Source: Enchytraeus crypticus
Lineage: Eukaryota > Annelida > Clitellata > Enchytraeida > Enchytraeidae
Assembly (NCBI GenBank): GCA_905160935.1
Contig: CAJHZI010000552.1
Location: 219,501-283,500 of the forward strand
Direction: 5' to 3'
Length of the DNA stretch: 64,000 nt
This document shows positions 18,301 through 24,714 of the stretch, piece after piece; positions within the stretch are counted from its first letter, which is position 1, and each line of letters begins with the position of its first letter. The notes under the pieces are model-generated. The model had not been told where the DNA came from. It made no database searches and was given only the letters and a program-made list of their open reading frames with translations. The translations under genes and the position numbers were made by a program.

Positions 18301-20551
18301 ACCTAGTGCTACGAGAACAATAAAAAGAAAATTTAGAGTATTGAGAACGTAGAAATAAATAAATAAAATTATGGCAGAGTGCAGACCACATCGCAATGTA
18401 AAACTTGCGTTCCCGCGTCGTGATAGGAACTCACTGCGTTCTTCTCTCATACAATCTTTCTTATACAATAGTTTATCTTGCATTACAAAAGACTTGAGAT
18501 TCATGCTGTGCGCTCTTTTTGTGACACAGGTAGCATATTTTGGTCACGCCTGTTTGGTCACGGTTTTTCAGAGAGACCTGTTCCAAGTCTATTTATGAAA
18601 CCTTGATGTAAATACGACTTGTCTTTCTCTGAGCTAACTACGAGAGTTCAACCAAGTGTGGCACACACGTTTACACATCACACATACGAGTTAGTGTACA
18701 CATGTGTACACATCACACATATGAGCTAATGTGTACACATGTCTACACATCACACATACGAGTTAGTGTACACATGTGTGCACATCACACATATGAGCTA
18801 GTGGGTACACATGTCTACACATCACACACAAGTGTTAGTGTACACATGTGTACACATCACACATACGTGTTAGCGTACACATGTGTACACATTACACATA
18901 TGTGCTAGTGTGTACACACGTCTACACATCACACATAAGTGCTAGTGTACACATGGCTACACATCACACATACGTGTTAGTGTACACATGTGTACACATC
19001 ACACTTATGTGCTAGTGTACACATGTCTACACATCACACATATGTGCTAGTGTACACATGTCTACACATCACACTTATGTGTTAGTGTACACATGTTTTC
19101 ACATCACATATAAGTGTTAGTGTACACATGGCTACACATCACACATAAGTGTTAGTGTACACATGTACATATATACACACACGAAAGTAAAGACACTGTC
19201 TATAACTAAATATACACGCAAGTATAAAGGCTAAACACCCACTACGATGAATTTAGAATTCATCATGACATCTATCACTTTTAATATCATATATTTAAAC
19301 GCTAGGCAGTTCAGTCAATTATCCATTCACCGGTCCTGTGAGTGATTCTACTCGGTAATCAGCTCGACCGGGAATCGAACCCACGAGGATTCAGTTCACT
19401 TCAGGATCTCTCATTTAAAATTTCATGACGCCACTCTCCATACACTAAGTCTTTTATTATACATTTAAGCGCACATAAGCAAACACTCATAACACATTAG
19501 GCAAACATACGTACAAACACACACACACACAAGAAATACACTCAGACATAAACAAACTCAGCTACACAGACTCTAATCTCGCCATCAAGCCCTTGACCGC
19601 AGTCATTTGTTTATTATGCAGCGTCAGTATAAAGCCATCAATTGCAGCCTTCAGAGTCCAGACAACCGATATATGCTATAACAACCGATATAACAACAAC
19701 AACAACAACGTCGTACACAGTCTGACAACTGAACTAAGTCAACTCAACTAGTTGATCAGTATCGGTCTAACGATAATCTGGGTTATAACTGGGTTTTAAC
19801 TCGGTTATAAATGGGTTATAACTGGGTTATAAACTCCGTTATAACTGGGTTATAACTCGGTTATAATCAGTGGTTAAAGTAGTTCAAGTGGTTGAATATT
19901 GATGATCTGGCAACCCTCACCATCCTACCCCTTTTACAGGACACCTATTGTCAACTATGAGGGGAAAGTACCTCAGAAAAATGAGAGCTATTATAACAGA
20001 GTTTCCCTGCGGCCCCCCCCCCACTTTAATCAAAGGTTATAACTTAGTTTGGATCCTGTTTTTATGGCATCTACGACACGTGAATATCTACACAGTTGGT
20101 CTATTCTTCAAGCAATCCGGACACAACACATGGAAAATGAAAATAATAATAATGATAATGATGATAATAATAATAATAATAGTACTAGTAATAATAATAA
20201 TAATAATAATAAATAACAATAATAATAAATAATAATTATATATAATATAATCATATAATAATAAAATTAATAATAATTAATTAATAATGATAATTCGTAT
20301 CCCGACCCTGGTTTTAAACTGGGATTTAAGGGAAGATGCTGATGATGATGAATAATAATAGTAATATTAATACTACTACTACTAATAATAATAATAATAA
20401 ATAGTGCGACTGTAGATAGAGACAGGTACTGACTGATGCCGATGGAGTTGTTACAGCGAGGGATCGAGATCACGTGACTAAAGAGCTGGAACAAGAGCAG
20501 AGAGAATAGCATCACGTGACTCTCGGCTCCGCCCCCTCCAAATCTCTTCAT
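1061..20551 (-). CDS. gp130/IL6ST-like class I cytokine receptor, multi-exon, 3' end off the left edge
   Basis: Reading 13 exons in order gives about 888 residues. They comprise a signal peptide (about 1-29), an Ig-like D1 (40-194), cytokine-binding domains D2 (195-287) and D3 (288-390), fibronectin III domains D4 (391-503), D5 (504-697) and D6 (698-about 815), a transmembrane helix (817-839) and a basic juxtamembrane segment. D3 ends in a perfect WSEWS motif (376-380). D5 has a YTAVWC segment like the strand that ends in WC in vertebrate gp130 D5. Every intron joins in phase: inter-domain introns are phase 1 and most domains are split by a phase 0 or 2 intron, as in vertebrate receptors of this family. 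By family the product binds a four-helix cytokine at the cell surface and signals through JAK-STAT. The STAT-docking tail is not in the window. LIFR-, Domeless- or gp130-type orthology cannot be decided here. Confidence 0.85.
1206..2075. repeat. Junction-derived minisatellite, compound units up to about 120 bp
   Basis: The array is built from ACATCACATGTAAATGTCAC-like pieces. At about 1527, 1647, 1767, 1905 and 2046 it contains CTCAAACATCTGTCATATGA-like copies of the exon 13 splice junction, whose + strand reads CTTAAACATCTGTCATGTGA. Open frames through it are repeat translations. Confidence 0.85.
2258..2530. repeat. Minisatellite of GATAATCGCAACAATGGTACA
   Basis: About 21-32-bp units repeat next to the donor of receptor exon 12, interrupted at 2385-2450 by unrelated sequence. 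Confidence 0.85.
2541..2811 (-). CDS. Receptor exon 12: end of D6 and transmembrane helix
   Basis: The exon is phase 1 to 2. The acceptor has a strong pyrimidine tract (TTTTCTCTTCTCATTTCGCAG). LVQERRYVVVAHSVSLSGET is a fibronectin III F-G hairpin. ISAIVISAAVVLVLMLVGFY is the single membrane span. It ends AWYR, the start of the cytoplasmic side. Confidence 0.85.
2955..3045. repeat. 11-bp minisatellite ATATATACATG
   Basis: Eight near-perfect copies lie in intron 11 of the receptor gene. Confidence 0.92.
3440..3505 (+). mobile_element. RTE-like LINE (family 2) 3' tail
   Basis: ATTCGTATCCTGACCCTGG, then AAACTGAGATTTAAGGGAAG and a GATGATGA tail, match the 3' end of the copy at 30935-31205. Confidence 0.65.
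3528..3735. repeat. GTT-rich minisatellite
   Basis: Imperfect GTTGTTGTTGCGGTTTTTAA units start about 15 nt inside the donor of receptor exon 11 and give Asn-rich false ORFs on the minus strand. Confidence 0.85.
3744..3902 (-). CDS. Receptor exon 11: first half of D6
   Basis: The exon is phase 1 to 1, with acceptor GCGTGCAG and donor TCAG|GTGGGC. It encodes VPEKPTLSQLKVDRTEVTL and AIIIYWAVLDDE, the proline linker, B strand and C strand of the last extracellular fibronectin III domain. A frame beyond the donor reads into intronic GTT repeats and is not coding. Confidence 0.78.
3950..4145. mobile_element. Interspersed LINE-tail-like repeat D
   Basis: CAGTGCACTGCCAAGTGGCAG followed by TATGGCTTCTGAGGTGGTTT matches the repeats at 22318-22640 and 23515-23885. 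The class is uncertain; the shared terminal motif with RTE copies suggests a LINE 3' untranslated region. Confidence 0.6.
4229..4305 (+). mobile_element. CR1-like LINE 3' end with (ATT)n tail
   Basis: GACGTCCCTGACATCATCCT, then GAGGAAACGGACATTAAACC, ends in TTATTATTATTATT. The same end closes the longer copy at 50760-51092. Confidence 0.65.
4311..4450 (+). repeat. Interspersed repeat E
   Basis: GAGTGCTACAGTCATCAATG onward recurs at 11535-11690, 35625-35775, 35878-36010 and 42247-42402. No coding or tRNA-like part is seen, so the class is unknown. Confidence 0.7.
4451..4645 (-). mobile_element. SINE-B copy
   Basis: On the minus strand this family has an A-box-like AATGGCGCAATGGTTAGAGG and a perfect B box GGGTTCGAATCCCAGC. 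Its 3' part ends in GATAGATATCAACATAGTTG. This copy is flanked by repeat E. Confidence 0.8.
4796..4985. repeat. 13-bp minisatellite CAGTTCAATACAA
   Basis: About 14 imperfect copies lie in intron 10 of the receptor. The Gln/Asn-rich plus-strand ORF here is a repeat translation. Confidence 0.9.
5135..5366 (-). CDS. Receptor exon 10: second half of D5
   Basis: The exon is phase 0 to 1, with acceptor TTTCTACTATAG and donor G|GTATGC. It encodes GMLMWKELRAGDITW, then SYSIPLPPDD and YLFGLAAVSEWDR, the E-F-G strands of a fibronectin III domain. A second possible acceptor AAG lies 18 nt inside the exon in the same frame. The minisatellite at 5367-5635 repeats this junction. Confidence 0.75.
5367..5910. 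repeat. Minisatellite copying the exon 10 acceptor, split by a SINE
   Basis: About five copies of CACATTAGCATTCCCTATAG occur in 5367-5635, joined by GAAACACATAGCCCTGTTTA. One more unit follows at 5844-5910 after a SINE-B inserted at 5636-5842. On the coding strand each unit reproduces the acceptor CTATAG and the first 14 bases of exon 10. Confidence 0.85.
5636..5842 (-). mobile_element. SINE-B copy inserted in the minisatellite
   Basis: It has the B box complement GGATACGAACCCACGAGGGT and the GATCAACTATGTTGATATCT end. Array units on both sides show that it inserted into, or was amplified with, the array. Confidence 0.8.
5917..6045 (+). mobile_element. SINE-A copy
   Basis: A near full-length copy: GGCTGGAGCCCGTGGCGTAG, B box GGGGTTCAAATTC, then the TCGAGTGAGGAAACTGACGT tail. 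It lies in intron 9 of the receptor. Confidence 0.82.
6238..6587 (-). CDS. Receptor exon 9: first half of D5 with a low-complexity insert
   Basis: The exon is phase 1 to 0. It encodes SEPVVVLNDTL, AVLHWTVTDDALNYTAVWC, then about 70 residues of Ser/Ala/Asp-rich repeats from imperfect GCTGCTG-type DNA (about 6265-6440), then SINGRMCK. The conserved strands flank the insert, so it would sit in a C-D type loop. The acceptor GATCGCAG follows a GATT tetranucleotide array. Confidence 0.75.
6637..6800 (-). mobile_element. RTE-like LINE (family 2) 3' fragment
   Basis: CCCTTGAATCCCAACTAGGG is followed by CAAATCCTCTCTGTTCTACA and ACCGAAAGCCCTTTCTGACG, all shared with 7098-7310 and, inverted, with 30920-31205. 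Confidence 0.6.
7098..7435 (-). mobile_element. LINE debris: RTE family 2 fragment then CR1-like (ATT)n end
   Basis: 7098-7310 matches 6637-6800 and continues with GTCGCCTTCTACGACACGTG. 7375-7435 is an inverted CR1-like 3' end (TTAACGTCCGTTTCCTCATA) with an AATAAT tail. Confidence 0.55.
7519..7768 (-). CDS. Receptor exon 8: remainder of D4
   Basis: The exon is phase 0 to 1, with acceptor TTGCTACAG and donor GTAAGA. GRVTMYRIECIDYEKK is the C strand of a fibronectin III fold, where gp130 D4 has an NGxIxxYEV-type strand. It ends HLPVVRVPPSAE, leading into the next domain. The sequence is high-complexity with codon use unlike the flanking introns. Confidence 0.8.
8028..8438 (+). pseudogene. RTE-like LINE 3' end (reverse transcriptase C-terminus), degenerate
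   Basis: Broken frames give EIWIWRRMERISW, then LRNRKKRWIGHI. These are the C-terminal region of RTE/BovB-type reverse transcriptase polyproteins. The copy ends GGCAGTGCACTAAGAGAGAG, a (GA)n tail. Stops and frameshifts make it inactive. Confidence 0.75.
8446..8785 (-). mobile_element. LINE tails: RTE family 2 (8446-8512) and CR1-like (8736-8780)
   Basis: CATCATCATCATC precedes CCCAGTTTAACTAGGGTCGG at the first site. TTTAACGTCCGTTTCCTCAT marks the second. From 8786 to 9180 I see nothing recognisable. Confidence 0.55.
9200..9395. repeat. AAT trinucleotide microsatellite
   Basis: Two runs of AATAATAAT are separated by ACCAATATAATACCAATATA; they are translated as false Tyr-rich ORFs. Confidence 0.9.
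9625..9747 (-). mobile_element. SINE-A copy
   Basis: An inverted copy with AAAGCTAAAGTTAACCTTAC at its tail end and GCCACTGGCTCCAGCC at its head. Confidence 0.82.
9809..9897 (-). CDS. Receptor exon 7: first half of D4
   Basis: The exon is phase 1 to 0, with donor GTGAGA. The split codon with exon 6 gives Val. It encodes VPTSSPHVSSAVFEEV and ends RRTVVIYFQ, the linker and B strand of a fibronectin III domain. The acceptor lies just after the tail of a SINE (9916-10055). Confidence 0.75.
9916..10055 (-). mobile_element. SINE-A copy next to the exon 7 acceptor
   Basis: It is in the sense orientation of the receptor. Its tail CTTTTTTTGTTAATTTGTTT leads straight into the exon 7 acceptor GTGAAG at 9898. 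Confidence 0.85.
10180..10400. repeat. 50-bp minisatellite
   Basis: More than four near-identical units carry GTTTAAATCACTCTTGAGGT and AAACCGCAGATTGGTCACTA. They lie in intron 6 of the receptor. Confidence 0.93.
10501..10666 (-). CDS. Receptor exon 6: second half of D3 with WSEWS
   Basis: The exon is phase 0 to 1, with acceptor CTGTTGCAG and donor GTGTGC. It encodes VSVSCRPLCNGEWSEWSNYT. WSXWS is the signature of class I cytokine receptors, where it stabilises the domain by a Trp-Arg stack. The reading frame runs on upstream into a 30-bp intronic minisatellite (10667-11445) that is not coding. Confidence 0.9.
10667..11445. repeat. 30-bp minisatellite at the exon 6 acceptor
   Basis: About 25 copies of a unit containing GTGTCATTAGTGACACTATC begin at the acceptor of exon 6. 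On the sense strand each holds CACTAATGACACAG, a branch-site-like motif followed by AG, as in the real CACTAATGACGATGCTGTTG-CAG. The regular open frames on both strands are repeat translations. Confidence 0.9.
11535..11690 (-). repeat. Interspersed repeat E, diverged
   Basis: The reverse complement matches 4311-4450, including GCACCCATTTTGGACCTTCT and GTCTCAATAGTGTCTGATG. Confidence 0.6.
11714..11830 (-). mobile_element. SINE-A copy, diverged
   Basis: The tail TCAGTTTCCTCACTCGAAAG is intact but the B-box region has changed to GGATGTGAATTTTGCAC. Confidence 0.65.
11971..12103 (-). mobile_element. SINE-A copy
   Basis: A near consensus copy with CAGGATTTGAACCCCGCACA and ATCGCCACTGGCTCCAGC. It lies just downstream of the exon 5 donor. 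Confidence 0.85.
12160..12302 (-). CDS. Receptor exon 5: first half of D3
   Basis: The exon is phase 1 to 0, begins RPGPVQKLVAKEI and includes KPLKYNISLTC. These are the proline-rich linker and the B-C strands of the second cytokine-binding domain. The acceptor sits after a GATTGATTGATTAAACAG tract. Confidence 0.8.
12545..12838. repeat. 42-bp minisatellite
   Basis: About six units contain GACTGATAGATGACTGACAA. They lie in intron 4 of the receptor. Confidence 0.9.
12840..13255. repeat. 56-bp minisatellite seeded at the exon 4 donor
   Basis: About six units contain CCTATACTAGAAAAGCTGAG and CTCTTTCGCTCTATCTTACA. On the sense strand each unit starts AG|GTGTAAGATAGAGCG, aligning with the true donor GA|GTGAGCGAGATAGAGTG, so decoy 5' splice sites are present. 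Confidence 0.85.
13256..13419 (-). CDS. Receptor exon 4: second half of D2
   Basis: The exon is phase 2 to 1, with donor GA|GTGAGC. The split codon joins exon 3 as Arg. It contains LNETYQNCTEV, then Cys residues in PVSQC and VRCVL, fitting D2 disulphides. The acceptor side carries a tandem array (13420-13545) and the donor side another (12840-13255). Confidence 0.8.
13420..13545. repeat. Minisatellite copying the exon 4 acceptor
   Basis: Five units of about 28 bp. On the sense strand they read CTGTATTGTAG|GTTGATG, against the real acceptor CTGTATTGTAG|GTTGAACG. Confidence 0.88.
14030..14165 (-). mobile_element. SINE-A copy, followed by a diverged fragment
   Basis: The copy has AAGCTGGTAAAGTTAATGTT and CCAGGATTTTAACCCCGCAC. 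A more diverged head fragment follows at 14171-14252 (TTTGAACCCTGCACTTACTG). 13740-14029 shows nothing recognisable. Confidence 0.82.
14318..14429 (-). CDS. Receptor exon 3: first half of D2
   Basis: The acceptor is GTTTTGCAG and the donor GTGACC; the exon is phase 1 to 2. It encodes VFNWKDLLFTWNSSYPEYC, the N..DLxCTW-type strand pair of the first cytokine-binding domain. Asn-Ser-Ser is a glycosylation site. The minisatellite at 14433-14815 starts within the acceptor. Confidence 0.8.
14430..14815. repeat. 50-bp minisatellite copying the exon 3 acceptor
   Basis: About eight units of CAAAACACCACAATGTTGTT. On the sense strand they read GTGGTGTTTTGAG, against the real acceptor GTGGTGTTTTGCAG. 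The array starts inside the acceptor itself. Confidence 0.9.
14820..15165 (+). pseudogene. CR1-like LINE 3' end, degenerate
   Basis: A broken frame gives SVPTIWNSLPQDLQS and a nearby LKTNLFTTYF, the C-terminal pattern of CR1/L2-clade polyproteins. It ends AGACGTCCGTGACATTGCC and a TGATTGATTG tail. Confidence 0.65.
15172..15464 (+). pseudogene. RTE-like LINE 3' end with inverted head
   Basis: 15230-15460 encodes KTSWKGHILRGEGPLLEVIE and ends REEWRRYIPWTCQ, the C-terminus of an RTE-type LINE, then a (GA)n tail. 15175-15213 is an inverted copy of 15236-15285, making a fold-back. Confidence 0.75.
15504..15968 (-). CDS. Receptor exon 2: Ig-like domain D1
   Basis: The acceptor follows a T-rich tract (TTTTTTTGTTAG) and the donor is GTATGT; the exon is phase 1 to 1. 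It begins LHPTGDIYVVEDTITDLYC, which resembles the first strands of the Ig-like D1 of gp130 and GCSFR. It later has NMSHNGCLVECVL, the second half of the fold. Between them lies a Ser/Pro/Asn-rich stretch of about 70 residues that the usual domain lacks. The whole of D1 is in one exon. Confidence 0.75.
16335..17068. repeat. Two adjacent minisatellites (about 60 bp and 12 bp)
   Basis: 16335-16690 has six units with CACTGCTGTCATGAACTCAT. 16690-17068 has about 30 units of ATGATTGGCACC or ATGATTGACACA. Cys/Val/Met-rich ORFs here are repeat translations. Both lie in intron 1 of the receptor. Confidence 0.9.
17289..17472 (-). mobile_element. RTE-like LINE 3' fragment
   Basis: The reverse complement of the 8028-8438 tail: TTAGTGCACTGCCTACTGGC, then TCTTCATTTCCACATATGAG. 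Confidence 0.72.
17526..17746 (-). mobile_element. SINE-B copy
   Basis: Near full length: AATGATCAACTATGTCAATA at one end, B box GGGATTCGAACCCACG on the minus strand, then CTGCGCTATTTAG at the head. Confidence 0.82.
17750..18285. repeat. About 28-bp minisatellite
   Basis: Variable units of AACAATTTAGAGCAACAAGT separated by AATAAT runs, in intron 1 of the receptor. 18290-18650 has no recognisable feature. Confidence 0.88.
18655..19175. repeat. About 60-bp minisatellite
   Basis: Units of GTGTACACATGTCTACACAT and CACACATACGAGTTAGTGT repeat about nine times. Confidence 0.9.
19268..19450 (-). mobile_element. SINE-B copy, diverged
   Basis: It retains CGGGAATCGAACCCACGAGG and ATTTAAAATTTCATGACGCC. 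Confidence 0.7.
19780..19865. repeat. GGTTATAACT short tandem repeat
   Basis: Nine imperfect copies of GGGTTATAACT. Confidence 0.85.
20060..20400. repeat. LINE tail and AT-rich trinucleotide repeats
   Basis: 20065-20150 shares TCTACGACACGTGAATATCT-type sequence with 7290-7370. 20150-20280 is AATAAT repeat. 20285-20360 is an RTE family 2 tail (ATTCGTATCCCGACCCTGGT) ending GATGATGATG. Confidence 0.6.
20434..20551 (-). CDS. Receptor exon 1: signal peptide
   Basis: The first in-frame ATG is at 20551 and a second is at 20512. Both have a purine at -3. The second directly begins the hydrophobic core MLFSLLLFQLFSHVIS, with likely cleavage before IPRC. The exon must end in phase 1 to join exon 2, which is met by a donor reading A|GTCAGT at 20433. 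That donor is weak, so the exon is tentative. The Cys after the cleavage site fits the N-terminal Cys of gp130/GCSFR D1. Confidence 0.5.
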
Positions 20552-20842
20552 TTTATCTCTGCTTCTACACAATCAATCAATCAATCCATCTAAAATCACA
20601 CAACATCACTTGTAGTTCAGAGGACTAAAAGTCCTCGAACTAAGTCTTTATGCTCGGTTATCCATTATAGAATAATTAACTAATGATGATGATGATGATG
20701 ATGATGATGATAATAATAATAATAAATATTTAAATATTTCTTTTCATCCTTCTTTTAATTAAATAAAGTATTTATTTTTATCTTATTTTTAGCACAGGGC
20801 CCTAAACAGCCCAGGGCATTACAAAAAACAATAATAATAATA

Positions 20843-20981
20843 CAAATCCTGGGCTCGCCCGTCTCTGACATCGCTTTCGAGTGAGGAATCTGACGTTAAC
20901 ATTAGCTTTACCATAAATAATAATAATAATAATAATAAGTTTTAAGTCCGTATCCTCATACAATGATGATGTCAGGAAAGT
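20843..20981. mobile_element. SINE-A tail (+) abutting an inverted CR1-like end
   Basis: 20843-20912 is the 3' half of SINE-A (CCTGGGCTCGCCCGTCTCTG). 20915-20981 is a CR1-like end on the minus strand with an AATAAT tail. Confidence 0.7.
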
Positions 20982-21176
20982 TCCACGTCACACATTACTA
21001 CAAGTCGATTCAACAAAATAAGTCATTTGCAGTCTTAATAAATATTAGAAGTAACTCCGCCCCTAATAGACTGCTAAAATACACTACACGACCAGAGAGA
21101 ACTTCTACGAGACCTGTAAAGCGGTCTCGAAGACCAATGACCTGTCATTAAACCGCTATGGAAATTGTTAGAGGTT

Positions 21177-21600
21177 ATTTCTATTATTACTATTATTAGT
21201 ACTATTACTATTATTATTACTATTATTGCTATTATTAGTACTATTACTATTATTATTACTATTATTACTATTATTAGTACTATTACTATTATTATTACTA
21301 TTATTACTATTATTAGTACTATTACTATTATTATTACTATTATTGCTATTATTATTATGAACAAGATATCCGACCGTGGATCAGTAGGTGCAGGGTTCGA
21401 ATCCACAGCTCTACCCGTCACTTAAAATGCCTTCGAAACAGAAAACTATTAATGTTTTCTAATAAAGCATTGGGTGAGTCCGTAGCATTCTGGTTAAACG
21501 TCCGACTGAGAACAGTAAGGGTAGGGTTCAAATCCAGAGCTCGTCCCCTCAACAACAGACTTTCGTGATAGGAAACTGACGTTAAATAAGACTTTTAGCC
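21177..21600. repeat. ATT/ACT trinucleotide array, then two diverged SINE-A-like fragments
   Basis: 21177-21358 is TTATTACTATTATTAGTAC repeated. 21360-21425 and 21475-21600 keep B boxes (GGGTTCGAATCC, GGGTTCAAATCC) and GGAAACTGACGTTAA, but the rest has diverged. Confidence 0.6.
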
Positions 21601-21795
21601 TTTTAGCATAATCTTCTTAACTAAATAAAACATTACTTAATCTCAACTTACACTATTAAATTAAACATTACTTAATCTTAACCCACTAATTTACCTTATA
21701 ATCTTCTTAACTAGATAAAACATTACCTAATCTTAACTTACATTATTAAATTAAACATTACTTAATCTTAACTCGTTAATTTACCTTACATTATT
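21600..21795. repeat. Tandem duplication of an AT-rich unit
   Basis: TAATCTTCTTAACTAAATAA and ACATTACTTAATCTTAACTC recur in a roughly 100-bp period. Confidence 0.75.
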
Positions 21796-22081
21796 AAATT
21801 CGCGCACAACTGTTAGGTCAGCTAACAGCGGCATAGCAGCAACAGACTGTCTAAGCACTTCACACTTAAGTCTACAGAACTAGAACAAAGATGCGAATAA
21901 TTCAGGTCACCAGAATGACTAGAGCTATAGAGCCTGTAAATACTCTAAAGTCAATAACTACGGAGAATTGAGTCAAGTGCCTCATCTGATAATTAATTGG
22001 ATCATTATGTGTAGACTGGTGATACTTAACTAAGCGCGCTGCACCCCGCTCAACAAAAATCCAAATAGATGTACATGTGTA

Positions 22082-22272
<191 letters not shown>

Positions 22273-22317
22273 GTTCTGCAAGCTGCAGGCCCAAACCACA
22301 TATTCCTACTCATATGC

Positions 22318-22640
22318 TGCCTTTCAAGCTCCATAAAGAGCATTCCATCGGTTAACTAATTAATCCCTTGACAAATGGCTATGCCTTCTCCATACCTTAA
22401 TCTAGCCTATAGTTTTGGAATGATACAGCTTCAGAGGTGGTTTCCCGTTGCCTTCCTCAGTTCTATAGTGATTTAACTGCCATTTAAACCCGGGAACAAT
22501 TTCATGGTGAGGTGGATCCCCTCTTGCCATCCTCAACTCCTGCCTTGTCGCCTCTTACGTACACGCTGCAGCTTGTTTGCGGTTGTCCTATTCTGCAGTG
22601 GTCTCAACCACACCCGAGCTCAACACGGGGACTACATATA
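22318..22640. mobile_element. Repeat D, same orientation as 3950-4145
   Basis: It contains GCTTCAGAGGTGGTTTCCCG and GTCGCCTCTTACGTACACGC, and is inverted relative to 23515-23885. 22640-23090 holds no recognisable feature. Confidence 0.65.
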
Positions 22641-23198
22641 TGTACATACACATAATACATACACACTTATAATATATACATAGGTATGATTATATACATG
22701 TATACTATTATTTACACAGGTTTTAGTTAATTTTGTTCAGCTATCTTTTTAGAACAGCAAGTGGATTAACTAGACCATAAGGTTTACTAACACCTGATTA
22801 TATGAAGCGCTGTGTCTTAGAATGTGTGTGAGAGAGAGAACTACATTTATATTGTTTAAAACACTCAAATGTTCAATAACTCACACTAGGCCGTCAAAGA
22901 GATTATACAAACCTATCTAGTCGACCACCCACCATGCATACATAAAAAATACAAACTAAAAAAATGTCTGCGCTTTTCACAAGTGCTACTGATATATTTA
23001 CGCCTGAAATAAATTCATTACGCCAGTTTTGCGTAAAATTCTATTTAATTGCAAATAGAAAACAGAAAATGTAAGTCTCGGTTAAAATAAATCAAAGTGA
23101 AATTTTAGCGCACTCACACCCTCTCTCCCTCTCTCTCAAACACACATGCAGTATATATACAGTATATATACACACGCACAAACGAACAAACAACCAGA

Positions 23199-23270
23199 TA
23201 TTCTCTCTTAGTGCACTGCCTACTAGCAGGTCCATGGAATATAACGCCTCCTCTCTTCTCTGTCTTACCA
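23199..23270 (-). mobile_element. RTE-like LINE tail fragment
   Basis: CTCTTAGTGCACTGCCTACTAGCAG-type end of the family seen at 17289-17472, cut off by an AC repeat. Confidence 0.6.
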
Positions 23271-23276
23271 GTTATA

Positions 23277-23278
<2 letters not shown>

Positions 23279-23323
<45 letters not shown>

Positions 23324-23338
23324 CACACACAACACACA

Positions 23339-23414
<76 letters not shown>

Positions 23415-23517
23415 ATATATATATCTATATATCTATATATATAATATATATATATAAGAGTATATAGATATATAGATAATATAATATATATATAGATATA
23501 TATATATAATATATACT
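23279..23517. repeat. (AC)n then (AT)n microsatellites
   Basis: AC runs to about 23370, then AT-dominated repeats to 23517. Confidence 0.95.
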
Positions 23518-23885
23518 CCCCGTGTTGTGCCCGGGTGTGGTTGGTGGACCACTGCAGAATAGGGCAACAGCAAACAATCTGCTGCGTGTTCGTAAGAGGC
23601 GACTAAGGCAGGAACTGAGGATGGCAAGACCCACCTCACCATGAAATATTTCCCCAGGCTTAAATGGTAATTAATCCATCTAACTGAGGAAGGCAACGAG
23701 AAACCACCTCAGAAGCCATACTTTTCACAAGCTATAGGCTACATAATTTATGGATAAGGCATAGACTTTGTTAAGAGATTAACTTCTTGATCTAAGGAGT
23801 GCTCTTATTGAGCGAGAAAGCAGACTTGAGTATGAATAAATACCTTGAACCAGCCACTTGGCAGTGCACTGATGAGAGAGATATA
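23515..23885. mobile_element. Repeat D, inverted copy
   Basis: CGTGTTGTGCCCGGGTGTGG to GGCAGTGCACTGATGAGAGA is the reverse complement of the family at 22318-22640. Confidence 0.65.
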
Positions 23886-24714
23886 CATATATTTAAACCA
23901 TCAGGACGGTTCAGACTAGAGATGGGAATTTTATGAATTTCCAGAGTTCGGTTCGGTTCGTTGAAAATGAAAGTTCGGTTCGGTTCGGGTTCGGTTAGCA
24001 GTTGACAATATGAGAGTTCGGTTCGGTTGCTGAAAATGAAAGTTCGGTTCGGTTCGGGTTCGGTTAGAACAAGGGTTCGGGTTCGGCTTGCTTGCCACCT
24101 CACAAGAGTTCGATTCGAGTTCGAAATGGTCTGGTTTGGATAATGTTGCAATTATTTAACATTACTTATAGTAATCATGGTTATAATAAACATATTTAAA
24201 ATGGTTTATGATAAATGTGCTTAAAAAATACATGAATTAATAATAACTGCCACATGTTTCACCTGAGTAAAAATATGACAATGAAAAAAGGAGAGAAGTG
24301 GTATTTATTCCTGTACATTTCAAAATTTCTAAAAATATTGTAAGTTGACCAACAAATGTTCATAAGAAAGATATTTAGCTCCTATTACTGTATCTGACAA
24401 ATTCTACATGATTATAACCTGAAAATAGAATGCTTCATCAATTTAAAAATAAATTTTGTCACTAAGCCTATATATTAGAAATGCTTATAATTTAGTGGAA
24501 ATGTCTTGGCAAAAATTGATCCAATATTTCAGAGACAAAGTGTAATTTATTAACATAAAAATGTCAAATAAGGACGATTTGGTAAACACGTGTAGATCCA
24601 CAGAAAAATGATCACAATATCACACGTTTACTATCAGCTGAACCAGTAGTAAACGTCATGATTTACCGTAGGGTTTCAGATTTGAAACTAATAGTTTATT
24701 TGAGTCCAGCTAAT

